A stretch of 64,000 nucleotides of DNA from Bradyrhizobium guangxiense (GTDB lineage Bacteria; Pseudomonadota; Alphaproteobacteria; Rhizobiales; Xanthobacteraceae): NCBI RefSeq assembly GCF_004114915.1, contig NZ_CP022219.1:1084501-1148500 (forward strand), read 5' to 3'. How positions within the stretch are numbered: position 1 is the first letter of the stretch; each line of letters starts with the position of its first letter. A model generated the notes under the pieces. That model was given only the letters and a program-made list of their open reading frames with translations, was not told the DNA's origin and did no database searches. This document shows, in pieces, positions 31,434 to 40,157 of the stretch. The position numbers were made by a program, and so were the translations under genes.

Positions 31434-31877
31434 ATGAGAGACGGCAAATACGCAGCCTGGTTCAGGACGCCGGTCGCCCAGGGCACGGGCGTCGTGCATC
31501 TGGCGGACGGACGGATTTCCGGCAGCGACAGCTTCTTCACCTATGGCGGCTCCTATCAGTTCGCCGACGACGAGAACTTCACGGCAGTCCTGACCACGCG
31601 GCGGTATGCCGACGGCCCGCCCACCGTGTTCGGTCTGGACGAGGTCGAGGTCGAGCTCGCGGGCGTGTGCAGCGGTGCGCTGGCGACCTGCTCCGGCAAG
31701 GCCAAGCAAGCGCCCGACGTGGTGTTCGAGGTGACGCTGATCTACTGCCAGGAAGATGCGCCGGCGGCGGAGCCTCGAGGCGCCGTCGTGAAGCTCAACG
31801 ACAAATTGCCCAAGGGCCTCGACAGCCGTTCGCGGTCGCGCCATTTCCCCGCACCTTCCAAGCCTCCCGCATCTTAG
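31434..31877 (+). CDS. GrlR-family regulatory protein
   Basis: The 147-residue protein begins MRDGKYAAWFRTPVAQGTGV, continues LADGRISGSDSFFTYGGSYQ and then AVLTTRRYADGPPTVFGLDE. This beta-rich layout (a short D-G-Y/I start, a G-G-D/S-D turn, an R..G..VFG.D segment) matches GrlR, the small beta-barrel regulator first known as a negative regulator of enterobacterial type III secretion. No type III genes or GrlA partner are near, so only the fold family is claimed. ATG at 31434 was chosen; earlier in-frame starts run into non-coding sequence. The Lys/Arg/Pro-rich tail is variable. Confidence 0.65.
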   Translation: MRDGKYAAWFRTPVAQGTGVVHLADGRISGSDSFFTYGGSYQFADDENFTAVLTTRRYADGPPTVFGLDEVEVELAGVCSGALATCSGKAKQAPDVVFEVTLIYCQEDAPAAEPRGAVVKLNDKLPKGLDSRSRSRHFPAPSKPPAS

Positions 31878-31983
31878 TCTTGCGTTCACGCTATCGCAGC
31901 GGAACTGAGCCGCCTGGGCATCGCACAACAAAGCCTTTAGACATGAAACCTAGGCTGAGGCTGAACAACCGTGGTGGAATAAC

Positions 31984-32268
31984 ATGCCTCAGATCTGGAT
32001 GACTTATGACGAACTTGCGGCGCTCTATGATTGCACCGCCTCCGAAGCCCGGCTTCAGGCGTTGAATCTGTCGCTCGATCGCCGCAAGAGCCGCGATGGT
32101 AACACCCGCGTCAAGCTGAACGCGGCGCTGATGGCTCGGTTCATCGAGACGATCCGCAGAACCGAATTCGATCTCGATGATGCGATCGCAGCGTTACGCA
32201 ATACGCATCGCCTAATGTCCGGAGGTACAGCGATTGAGCAGGCGAACCTCAGGCGCCAAGGGTCATAG
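31984..32268 (+). CDS. Small hypothetical protein
   Basis: This 94-residue protein begins MPQIWMTYDELAALYDCTAS and contains EARLQALNLSLDRRKSRDGN, then a helical segment, ALMARFIETIRRTEFDLDDA. The first part could form a winged or simple helix-turn-helix that reads DNA, as in small excisionase-like proteins, but no firm match can be made. Codon use is normal for the genome. Nothing around it gives a role. Confidence 0.65.
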   Translation: MPQIWMTYDELAALYDCTASEARLQALNLSLDRRKSRDGNTRVKLNAALMARFIETIRRTEFDLDDAIAALRNTHRLMSGGTAIEQANLRRQGS

Positions 32269-32354
32269 ATCGGCCACTCGAAGAGCAGTGCATCGAAGGA
32301 ACCAGGCATCGGCCACAAGCGGACATCGAACGCTCGAGGCATCTGCGGGATGGT

Positions 32355-32528
32355 CTAGCCCTTCTTCCTGCTCTTCGACTTGAGCGACAGGCCAAGCCTC
32401 AAGGCCATGCGCTTGATTGCGTCGGGCGATCGTCCCAGCTGCTTGGCCGCATCTTCCAGCGAAGCAGAAGACTTCGCCAGCTCCATGAGCTTGCGGTCCT
32501 CCTTGAACGACCAGGGCTTGCGCGCCAT
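32355..32528 (-). CDS. 57-residue SANT/Myb-like HTH protein
   Basis: This short gene reads MARKPWSFKEDRKLMELAKS, then ASLEDAAKQLGRSPDAIKRM, and ends in a Lys/Arg-rich tail (KSKSRKKG). The pattern W-S-x-x-E-D-x-x-L, followed by a helix-turn-helix, is the SANT/Myb-like layout seen in many tiny rhizobial DNA-binding proteins. AGAGGA lies upstream of the ATG at 32528. It is probably a DNA-binding protein of unknown target. The frame on the other strand is interrupted. Confidence 0.65.
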   Translation of the reverse strand: MARKPWSFKEDRKLMELAKSSASLEDAAKQLGRSPDAIKRMALRLGLSLKSKSRKKG

Positions 32529-33097
32529 AACCGAAAAGATCCTCTTGCCGACAGAACGGCAAAGCCGCCAAGCGGACCCATGTCGCTCGACGGCTTTGCT
32601 TGGGTGGGGCCGACCTTGGGGGAGGCCGGTGACGAGAGGAATAGAGGATCCTGGAAACTGCGCAACAAAGACTGCGGATTAAGCTAACTGCTCAACCTTA
32701 CTTGCAACTCTATGCGATCACTCCGTAGTCGTACGGCTTGGTGAGAGCTGCGCCGCTTACACAGCGTCGCAGCGCGCGATCAGCTTTGCAGGGACTCACC
32801 GATGATGACGATCGCGCCGATGCGTCGCGAACGGCCTTGCCAATCAGCTCCACCATGATGCGCGGCCCGACCGCAAAGAGCGGTGGGTAACCATATATGG
32901 TTACGTTGAATTGAGCTGATTGTTGTTCGGGCTCCGGCAGCTACGCTGGGACGATTTTAGCTGAACTGATTGCTCGCGGTGTCGCCGTGATCGGAAGCGC
33001 GAGTCCATTATCTGCTGATTGCTTTCGTGCCGTAGTACTTTATCGGGCGCCACACGCCGCACTGGACGAACCACCGAAGGCAAGAGAGGAGCGCCGC
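32529..33097. other. Gene-poor stretch with a perfect palindrome
   Basis: No convincing gene is seen in these 569 bases. The notable element is an 18-base perfect palindrome at 32887-32904, listed separately. Similar short strings (GAGCTGATTG, GAACTGATTG) occur on its right side. No tRNA or clear insertion-sequence end was recognised. Confidence 0.5.
32887..32904. promoter_or_regulatory. 18-base perfect palindrome
   Basis: GTAACCATATATGGTTAC reads the same on both strands with no loop or mismatch. It lies in a gene-poor stretch about 190 bases upstream of the small gene at 33098. It could be a binding site for a dimeric repressor or a site used by a mobile element. No second copy was noticed in the window. 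Confidence 0.5.
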
Positions 33098-33391
33098 TTG
33101 AGCAGCAACGCACCGCGTCGATATGTCGTCGATGGAATGGGACGCCACGTCCTGATCGGGCTGACCCATGAGGAGACGCTCGAGTTCCAACGCCTGGACA
33201 GCCGGCAGGTAGGTCGTCTCGGGGCCAGGGCCGATGCAGCTAAGCAAAATGATCTCGAACCGGCTGACGAGGACCTGCGCTGGCTGGAGCTCTACGCCAA
33301 GCACGATAACAGTTGGAAACGTTGGGTGGTGGCCAGCCGTACTGAGCGGCGTGACAACTTCAGCATTCTTGAGCGCAAGGCGTCTATCTGA
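33098..33391 (+). CDS. Small hypothetical protein with TTG start
   Basis: The 97-residue protein starts LSSNAPRRYVVDGMGRHVLI, with GLTHEETLEFQRLD and a C-terminal LRWLELYAKHDNSWKRWVVA. The TTG at 33098 is preceded by AGAGAGGA at ideal spacing, which decides the start. An ATG lies 14 codons downstream. The protein is acidic and helical with several tryptophans, has no signal peptide, and has no recognised domain. Confidence 0.6.
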   Translation: MSSNAPRRYVVDGMGRHVLIGLTHEETLEFQRLDSRQVGRLGARADAAKQNDLEPADEDLRWLELYAKHDNSWKRWVVASRTERRDNFSILERKASI

Positions 33392-33763
33392 ATCGACGGC
33401 CTGTTCGGCGCCTTTGGAAATCGTGGGCGAGTGGAACGATCAGGCCTGGGAGCCGGGGAGGCAGCGATGCAGCGCTGGGCCGAAGCCATGCTCGCAAGGG
33501 GACCGTGACGTTTAGCGCGTGACGAGGGCTCCCCCCACCTGGGGGTTGCACGAGGCCACCATGACGGAGGCAATAGCTCAAAATATTGCTGGGATTTTCA
33601 GACTAATCCGCTTTTGCGAAATATGTCGTAAGCTCAATGTGTTACGACGCTATCCATTTTTTGTGCGATTTTCTGACCCTTTTTTGCCGCTTGACTTGGA
33701 TTTAAGACCGCTGGCAGAAATTAAAAAGGGGTGGGCGAATCGTACCGTGAGATGCGGTCGGTT
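33392..33763. promoter_or_regulatory. AT-rich region upstream of the H-NS-like gene
   Basis: No gene is supported in these 372 bases. From about 33575 to 33730 the sequence turns clearly AT-rich (runs such as TTTTTT and AAATTAAAAAG), unlike the GC-rich neighbourhood. This suits curved DNA and H-NS-type binding, so autoregulation of the next gene is plausible. Confidence 0.45.
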
Positions 33764-34153
33764 ATGAGCGATAAGGTTGCGATGCACAAGAAGATCGACC
33801 TTGAGGCGATGCCGCTTGACGAGATGTGGGCGCTCCACGAGGAGATTGGGCAAATACTGTCAGTGCGCCTGACTTCTGAAAAACGTGAGCTCGAAAAGCG
33901 CCTGGCCCAACTTCGCGGCGAAAAAGAAACCGGCTTAGGGGAGCCTGCGGAAGGTGCTTCGAGGGAGCGGCGCAAGTATCCTCGGGTCTATCCGAAGTAC
34001 CGTAATCCCAATGAGCCATCCCAAACCTGGTCCGGTCGAGGAAAGCAGCCACGGTGGCTGACTGCCGCATTGAGAACCGGCCACTCGATCGACGAGTTTG
34101 TCATTGCAAATCAAGAGACGGGAGAAGGTACGTCTCGACGGCGCCGGGCCTAA
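33764..34153 (+). CDS. H-NS-family nucleoid protein
   Basis: This 129-residue protein has an N-terminal coiled coil (MWALHEEIGQILSVRLTSEK, then ELEKRLAQLRG) for oligomerisation and a C-terminal DNA-binding domain with RRKYPRVYPKYRNP and QTWSGRGKQPRW. This is the layout of H-NS proteins, which bind the minor groove of AT-rich DNA and silence horizontally acquired genes. ATG at 33764 was chosen; alternative in-frame starts exist at 33731 (GTG) and 33752. It stands alone upstream of the type II secretion genes. Confidence 0.88.
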   Translation: MSDKVAMHKKIDLEAMPLDEMWALHEEIGQILSVRLTSEKRELEKRLAQLRGEKETGLGEPAEGASRERRKYPRVYPKYRNPNEPSQTWSGRGKQPRWLTAALRTGHSIDEFVIANQETGEGTSRRRRA

Positions 34154-34667
34154 GCCAGAACAAAGTTGGTGCTTGGTGGCGTAAGTAAGACCTTGCTGCC
34201 TGTTTGGCCGAAGTCAGTTGTGGCTCGTAAGGAAGATCAATAGAGCGACCGATTCGAGGGGCTCGTCTGCGTTCTGCTCGCGGGGCCCTGCGGCAGGAGC
34301 ACCGGGTCGGAGCGCCGAGTCCAACCGGCAATGCGCTCGGCCGTATGGCGCCTGCTTGTGATACCGCGCGACGGAGCGAAAGCTCAGCGATTCAGGCTGC
34401 AGCACTGACCGCAGAATAAAGACAAGCGAGTTGCGATGCTCGCGCGCCACCGCCGAGAGCTACGAATGTTCCGTAGCCCTCGCATTCGGCGGGTTTGGCC
34501 GGTCGCCTCCCGACGTTCATTCGGTGGCGCTTCACAAGTGTGACTCAGCGAAGGGCAGATGAGGCAGGCCGCAATTTGCGGCGACTGCAGGTTTACGTTT
34601 GCTTAACCTTAATGATTTACCGCTTGTTTACGCAGATTAATACCTATTTGATGTTGGAGCCTTTTCT
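34154..34667. other. Intergenic region upstream of gspD
   Basis: No gene is supported here. The last 80 bases before gspD are AT-rich and contain GTTTACG and TTGTTTACG with TTAAT-type strings, so the promoter of the secretion genes probably lies there, but a consensus pair is not obvious. The rest looks like decayed or non-coding sequence. Confidence 0.4.
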
Positions 34668-36917
34668 TTGCCGGCTAGCCGCAGCCTTAGTTTGAGTATG
34701 GCCGCCTGCGTCATGGCGGCCATAGCTGTTTCTGGTTGCAGTTCGCCGGGTGCCGTGGGTCTCACCGTCGACGCGCGACCGAAATTGTCATCGCAGCCGG
34801 TATCACTCGAATCTTACGCCCAAGCGACCGATCCCGCCACGACAGGCGCGGTCCCGTTGCCATCACGGTCGTCGCGGGCGGTTCCGACGTCAGAGGGCGG
34901 TAACGGCCAAATGATCGGTGCTTCGCCCGAGAAGCCGGCAGCGGGAGCGGCTAATGGTACCGTCGTGCTCAATCTCGCGGGCGTCCCTTTGCAGCAAGCG
35001 GCAAAAACCGTCCTCGGAGATCTGATCGGCGTGAACTACGTCCTTGATCCGCGCGTAGACGGTGTGATCTCGGTCGAGACGACGAAGCCGGTCACGAAGG
35101 CGGAAGCGCTGGAATTGTTTCAAGCAGCGCTGGCACCCGCCGGAGCAACACTGGTGCAGAGCCGGGGCGTCTACCGAATCGTCCCGACCGACCAAGCCGC
35201 CACTGGCATCGTGGCCACCGTCCGTGGAGGAGGCGATGGAGCAAGTCCGGGCAGTGGAGTCCGAGTCGTTCAACTGAAATATGTGGCCGCAACGGAGGTC
35301 GCTCGTGTGCTTGAGCCGATGGTGCCCAAGGGAGCGATAGTTCAGGCCGACGACGCGCGTAACATTCTGGCCTTGAAGGGCACGCCTTCCGAAATCGACA
35401 ACATGCTCGACTCCATTGCGATCTTCGATGTCGACGTGATGAAGGGAATGTCGTTTGCGGTTGTCCCGGTAAAGGCCTCCCAGCCTGAAAAAATGGTGGA
35501 CGAACTCAAGGCGGTCTTTTCGTCCGACAAGGAAGGGCCGCTGAAGGGGCGCGTGAAGTTTGTCGCGAACAATCGGCTCGGCGCAATTCTGGTCATAACG
35601 TCCCATCCAAGTTATCTCCCTCGCGCGCAGTCTTGGATCCGACGGCTGGACTCCCGTGCAAGCGGAACTGAGCCTCAGCTGCACATTTACCAGGTGCAGA
35701 ATCGAACGGCTGCAGAGCTTGCGGCGGTCCTCCAATCCATGTTCTCCAGCGAGATGAAGGTGGTGCGCTCGTCGACCAGGAGCGTATCCCCGCGTTCGAA
35801 GCAGGTCAGTCTGCTGGGCGACATGAAAAAGCCGAACGGTGTCGCGACCGCGGCGGACTCGGCCGGGCCCGGTGGATTTGGACGAGGGGGTGACACGCAG
35901 TCCAATTCTCGCCAGGCAGATATGGATCCCGACAGCCTTGCGGCAGAGCCGTCCGAAGACAGCGGCAGTGCGGATTCGAAGGGGGAGCCCGTTCTCAAGA
36001 TCGTGGCCGACGAAGCCAAGAATTCCCTGCTGATCATGGCCAACGACCGGGACTATCAGCGCGTACTGCGCGTCGTTCAGGGTCTCGATGTCGTTGCGAG
36101 CCAGGTGCTCATCGAAGCGGTGATCGCCGAAGTGACGTTGAACGACAATCTGCAATTCGGATTGCAATGGCAGCTCGCGAAGCAGGGGAAGCCAACCGCC
36201 ACGTTCTCCAGCGCCCTTGCGGGAGGAGTCGCGGCGGCGTTTCCGGGATTCAACTACGCTGTGAATACCGCGAGCATCGCGGCCACCCTCAGCGCGCTGG
36301 ACGCTCTTACCCATGTTAACGTGATCTCAACGCCCTCGCTGATGGTGCTCGACAACAAGACCGCCCGACTGCAAATCGGCGATCAGGTGCCGATCACCAC
36401 GCAGACGGCCACCAGCACGGTCACCGCCAACACGGCGATCGTGAATTCGATCACGATGCAGGATACCGGCGTGATCCTGGCGGGAACCCCCAGGATCAAT
36501 GAAAGCGGTCGAGTTCAGTTGGACATCGAGCAGGAAGTCAGCAGCGTCGTGAAGACGACCACTTCCAACATCGATTCGCCGACCATCCAGCAACGGCGCG
36601 TGAAGACGACCGTCGTCGTGAACGACGGTGAGGTCCTCGCGCTCGGCGGCATGATCCAGGATCAGTCTAACAGGACGAGCACGCAGATTCCCATCGTTGG
36701 CGACATTCCTGGCCTGGGAGCTTTCTTTGCGAACAGAGGCAACTCGGTCCAGAAGACCGAGCTTGTCATCCTCATCACACCGAAGGTCGTGCGGGATCCG
36801 ACGGAAAGCCGTCTCGTTACGGAGGAATACCGGCGGAAGATGCATGTCTATATGCCTCATACGTCGACCCGGGAGCGCACTTTCGCCAATACGGCGCAAC
36901 GGCTGGTGGTCCCGTGA
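34668..36917 (+). CDS. gspD: Type II secretion secretin GspD
   Basis: This 749-residue outer-membrane secretin has a lipoprotein signal (AAIAVSGCSS, predicted lipidated C24), N-domains (VLNLAGVPLQQAAKTVLGDL, VQLKYVAATEVARVLEPMVP, FAVVPVKASQPEKMVDELKA) and the C-terminal secretin barrel (NVISTPSLMVLDNKTARLQI, VVVNDGEVLALGGMIQD). A Ser/Gly/Asp-rich insert lies at about 370-440. The TTG start at 34668 has GGAG nine bases upstream; an ATG ten codons on would still leave the lipobox. It forms the export pore of the T2SS. Confidence 0.95.
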   Translation: MPASRSLSLSMAACVMAAIAVSGCSSPGAVGLTVDARPKLSSQPVSLESYAQATDPATTGAVPLPSRSSRAVPTSEGGNGQMIGASPEKPAAGAANGTVVLNLAGVPLQQAAKTVLGDLIGVNYVLDPRVDGVISVETTKPVTKAEALELFQAALAPAGATLVQSRGVYRIVPTDQAATGIVATVRGGGDGASPGSGVRVVQLKYVAATEVARVLEPMVPKGAIVQADDARNILALKGTPSEIDNMLDSIAIFDVDVMKGMSFAVVPVKASQPEKMVDELKAVFSSDKEGPLKGRVKFVANNRLGAILVITSHPSYLPRAQSWIRRLDSRASGTEPQLHIYQVQNRTAAELAAVLQSMFSSEMKVVRSSTRSVSPRSKQVSLLGDMKKPNGVATAADSAGPGGFGRGGDTQSNSRQADMDPDSLAAEPSEDSGSADSKGEPVLKIVADEAKNSLLIMANDRDYQRVLRVVQGLDVVASQVLIEAVIAEVTLNDNLQFGLQWQLAKQGKPTATFSSALAGGVAAAFPGFNYAVNTASIAATLSALDALTHVNVISTPSLMVLDNKTARLQIGDQVPITTQTATSTVTANTAIVNSITMQDTGVILAGTPRINESGRVQLDIEQEVSSVVKTTTSNIDSPTIQQRRVKTTVVVNDGEVLALGGMIQDQSNRTSTQIPIVGDIPGLGAFFANRGNSVQKTELVILITPKVVRDPTESRLVTEEYRRKMHVYMPHTSTRERTFANTAQRLVVP

Positions 36918-37330
36918 GCACCGCGTTGCGCCTAGCCCTGTTCCCCGTCCTGGTGTGCACCCTCGGGGGCTGTGCGACGGGTTACTACAGCTTTGCTCCG
37001 CCCTCTCCGTACATGGTGCTGCCGGTCGACGAATCGATGTCATGCAACGCAATTGCCGCATCGTTTCGGTACTCGGTGAGGCGTGCGGCGCGTTTCGAAT
37101 ACTGGCTCGCTGTCGGTCCGCTCGCGGGCTACGACTCGGAACGATTTCCCCTCGATGCTCCTAAGCAACTGCTCGACGAGCGGAAGCGCTTGGATGCATT
37201 GACGGACCTTCAGCGCACCAAAGGCTGCACGGTCATTGACCCGGGTCCTGCCGTTGCCGCGGAGCGCGAGCGCCTCGAGGAATCGGCACGTGCGTCTCGC
37301 CCGCCGGTCGTCCTGAATTCGAAGGGCTAG
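36914..37330 (+). CDS. Lipoprotein coupled to gspD (possible pilotin)
   Basis: This 138-residue protein has a lipoprotein signal ending TLGGC (C20), then a Pro/Tyr-rich start (YYSFAPPSPYMVLPVDESMS) and a helical C-terminal half with Arg and Glu. It starts with GTG and overlaps the gspD stop by 4 bases (GTGA), so its translation is coupled to the secretin. Secretins often need a small lipoprotein (pilotin) to reach the outer membrane, and this gene fits that job by position and localisation. The sequence itself matches no pilotin family I can name. Confidence 0.75.
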   Translation: MSTALRLALFPVLVCTLGGCATGYYSFAPPSPYMVLPVDESMSCNAIAASFRYSVRRAARFEYWLAVGPLAGYDSERFPLDAPKQLLDERKRLDALTDLQRTKGCTVIDPGPAVAAERERLEESARASRPPVVLNSKG

Positions 37331-37338
37331 GCCCGATG

Positions 37339-38223
37339 TCAGATTCTCACGCAGGGCGGCAGCCGTCGCTGCTGCGTTGGCGATAGGGTCGCAGTGCCTA
37401 GTCGCCACTCGCGTATCGCGTAGGGCAGCCCGGCTCCACCCTCGAAGTCGATCAGCGCTTCACGGACTTGTCTGGACCCATCACTCAACGTCACATCCGC
37501 GCGTATAGTGACATTGCCTGATGCCAAGATCCGGCGAGGTTGAGCAGGCGGAGGGCTCAGCCCAAGCGCCTCGATCAGGGCGGGAGAGGCCGCTTCGCCC
37601 GCAGGAGCAGTGCGGCCCGATGCAACGGTGACGAACGGCAATGCCTTCCGGAACAGCCCGGGCGACATGCCGGCCATCTGATCCAGTTCCATGATGCTGG
37701 CGAATCCGGGTCGAGGACCCTGCTTGCCGTTCGTGGTGGACGGTGGTGGAATCCCCGCCTCTGTGCCAAGCCTTGGCGTGGTGCTCGGCACGGTGCTCCT
37801 GGCTCTCAGGATTTCTCCGGCTATTCTCTCGCCGAGGGCCTTGTCGCTTGCGAGCGCAGCGAACAACCGTTCCAGAATGGGTTTGGATGCAGCGTTCAGA
37901 TCGACCTTGCCGATCTCCTCCTCCACCGTGACGAAAGCGCGTTCGCCGCCCGGCATCCTGCATTGCAATGGAAACCTTGTCCTTCCTTCCGGCATCAATG
38001 TTGCCGCAATAGCCAGATTGATTGCACTCTCGGCCGCCGCCGATGCCCTGGCGACCGAAGTGCCCGCGCTCGCGATCTTGCTGCGATATTTCGCGCCGAC
38101 AACGAGCGTTCCTCCGAGCAGGAGGATCAATCCCAAGCCCCAGATCACGGTCACCAGGGCGAAGCCGCGCTGACGGCTATATAGCAACGACCCAGGGGGG
38201 ATTTTGCGGGGAATGTCGTCCAT
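37339..38223 (-). CDS. gspK: Type II secretion minor pseudopilin GspK
   Basis: This 294-residue protein has a prepilin-type signal (RQRG/FALVTVIWGLGLILLL, cleavage after G20). As in most GspK proteins, position +5 lacks Glu (here Thr). The large C-terminal domain has the GspK alpha-domain pattern (GKVDLNAASKPILERLFAAL). It caps the pseudopilus tip with GspI and GspJ. Unlike its partners it is on the minus strand, wedged between gspD/lipoprotein and gspE. ATG at 38223 was chosen; a TTG at 38274 is also in frame. Confidence 0.85.
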   Translation of the reverse strand: MDDIPRKIPPGSLLYSRQRGFALVTVIWGLGLILLLGGTLVVGAKYRSKIASAGTSVARASAAAESAINLAIAATLMPEGRTRFPLQCRMPGGERAFVTVEEEIGKVDLNAASKPILERLFAALASDKALGERIAGEILRARSTVPSTTPRLGTEAGIPPPSTTNGKQGPRPGFASIMELDQMAGMSPGLFRKALPFVTVASGRTAPAGEAASPALIEALGLSPPPAQPRRILASGNVTIRADVTLSDGSRQVREALIDFEGGAGLPYAIREWRLGTATLSPTQQRRLPPCVRI

Positions 38224-38363
38224 TTCGAGCAGTTTGCCAGGCTCGCAGATCGGGTTCGGCCAAACTAGACACAAATGGCAAACGATCCGTCAAACAGCAT
38301 GTGTTAACCAAACCGCTCTAGGATTCCCCGGTATTTCTCACAGGTCAGGTCCACGAGCACGCG

Positions 38364-40145
38364 ATGCCGTCCAGTGTTCAGGAATTGCTGCGGCATGCGC
38401 GTCTGCCCGAGGACAGCGGGGTGGGGCCGCCCCCCAAAGATCCGAACTTCGCGGAAGCGTTTACCGGCCACCTCGTCGCCGAAGGAATTCTCGACAGGAG
38501 CGCGGTGGCGCGAGCCAGGCGAGCGGCGGAGGCGGCTTCGGAACGTATCGACTCCGTTCTGGTGAAGCTCGGCTTGGTGTCCGAGGTCGACCTGTGCAGC
38601 GCCTATGCATCCTACTGCGGGTTGCCCGTGGTCGGGCCCGGCGACATCCCGGCGCGGCCGGTCCTGGCCGAACGGCTGGGATTGACGTTTCTCAAGACGA
38701 GCCGCTCCCTTCCCGTTGCGCTCGGCAGAGAGTCCTTGTTGCTGGCCGTCGTGGATCCATTCGACGACGAGGCGCGTCGTTCGATCTCCTACATGTTGGG
38801 CATTCGCGTCGACCTCGCCGTAATTGCGCCTGCCGACATCGAACGCGCTTTCCGGAACGTCTATCAGGACCAGGAGCCAGCATCTCAGGCTGACGATGAG
38901 CAGCTAACGGCGATCGGCGGCAACGAGGGAAATGAGCCGGACGTTGAACGGCTGCGCGATATCGCGAATGAGGCGCCGATCATACGATTGGTGAACCAGA
39001 TCATATCGCGCGCTGTCGAGCGGGGTGCTTCGGACGTTCACGTCGAGCCTGGGCGCGACGAAGTCGCAATTCGCATCCGTCTTGATGGCTTCCTCCGGCC
39101 CGAGCGATCTGTACCGACAACACTTCGAGCTGCCTTGACGACGCGTATCAAGATCATGGCCAGGCTGGATATCGCGGAGCGACGACTGCCGCAGGACGGT
39201 CGGATAAAGACCGCGGTTCGAGGGACCGAGGTCGATATTCGTGTATCGACGATACCAACCGCATTCGGCGAGAGCCTCGTATTGCGAATTCTCGACCGCA
39301 GTCGCGTCGAACTCGAATTCCCGAAACTCGGCTTGGACAAAGCGACGGAGGAGAATCTTCATCGACTGATGGCGCTTCCGAATGGGCTTATCCTGGTGAC
39401 GGGGCCAACCGGCAGCGGCAAGACGACGACCTTGTACACTGCACTGAAGCACCTCAACCGTCCGGAGCTGAAGGTCTTTACGGTCGAAGATCCGATCGAA
39501 TACCAGCTTGCCGGCATCAATCAAATTCAGGTTCAACCGCAGATCGGACTTGATTTTCCGTCGGCCCTGCGCGCGATCCTGCGTCAGGACCCTGACGTTA
39601 TCATGGTCGGCGAGATCCGCGACGTCGAGACCGCGCGTATCGCCGTCCAGGCGGCTCTGACTGGTCATCTCGTGTTTTCCACCCTGCATACCAACGGAGC
39701 CCTCGCAGCGATCACGCGCCTCATAGACATCGGGCTCGAGCGTTACCTGCTTGCTTCGACAGTCTCGGGAGTGATGGCACAGCGCCTGGTGCGCCGCTTG
39801 TGTCGACATTGCTCGCGTCGGCACGTCGATCACGGCGGTATCCCGGCCAGGCTGACCATCGCGCCCCCCGATGGCATGGTGGTGGATTGGTCCGATAGCC
39901 GCGAGGCGGTTGGATGCGAGGCCTGTGGTGGCACGGGCTATAACGGCCGAACAACCGTCTCCGAGTTGCTCGTCGTCAACGACGATGTACGACAGGCGAT
40001 CGGCCGAAGAAGTGGCGATCAGCTGGCGCTCGAAAACCTGGCAAGGGCTGCCGGATTCGTGAGCCTCTACGAGAACGGACTGATGAAGGTCGCCGCTGGG
40101 GAAACGACCTTGGACGAAGTGCTTCGCGTCACCCGCACGACATGA
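38364..40145 (+). CDS. gspE: Type II secretion ATPase GspE
   Basis: This 593-residue cytoplasmic ATPase drives pseudopilus assembly. It has the GspE N-terminal domain, a Walker A loop GPTGSGKT (K353), the Asp box (VFTVEDPIEYQ), Walker B (DPDVIMVGEIRD), a His box (GHLVFSTLHTN) and the tetracysteine zinc motif (C480, C483, C518, C521). It is divergent from gspK, with 140 bases that must hold both promoters. gspF follows after 12 bases. Confidence 0.95.
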   Translation: MPSSVQELLRHARLPEDSGVGPPPKDPNFAEAFTGHLVAEGILDRSAVARARRAAEAASERIDSVLVKLGLVSEVDLCSAYASYCGLPVVGPGDIPARPVLAERLGLTFLKTSRSLPVALGRESLLLAVVDPFDDEARRSISYMLGIRVDLAVIAPADIERAFRNVYQDQEPASQADDEQLTAIGGNEGNEPDVERLRDIANEAPIIRLVNQIISRAVERGASDVHVEPGRDEVAIRIRLDGFLRPERSVPTTLRAALTTRIKIMARLDIAERRLPQDGRIKTAVRGTEVDIRVSTIPTAFGESLVLRILDRSRVELEFPKLGLDKATEENLHRLMALPNGLILVTGPTGSGKTTTLYTALKHLNRPELKVFTVEDPIEYQLAGINQIQVQPQIGLDFPSALRAILRQDPDVIMVGEIRDVETARIAVQAALTGHLVFSTLHTNGALAAITRLIDIGLERYLLASTVSGVMAQRLVRRLCRHCSRRHVDHGGIPARLTIAPPDGMVVDWSDSREAVGCEACGGTGYNGRTTVSELLVVNDDVRQAIGRRSGDQLALENLARAAGFVSLYENGLMKVAAGETTLDEVLRVTRTT

Positions 40146-40157
40146 AGGAGCACTGCG

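Noticed and set aside
31434..31877. Type III secretion locus suggested by the GrlR-like protein
   Set aside because: No other type III gene is present in the window; the fold alone does not imply the system.
32529..33097. Possible tRNA or insertion-sequence remnant in the gene-poor stretch
   Set aside because: No cloverleaf, CCA end, transposase motif or matching terminal repeats could be identified.
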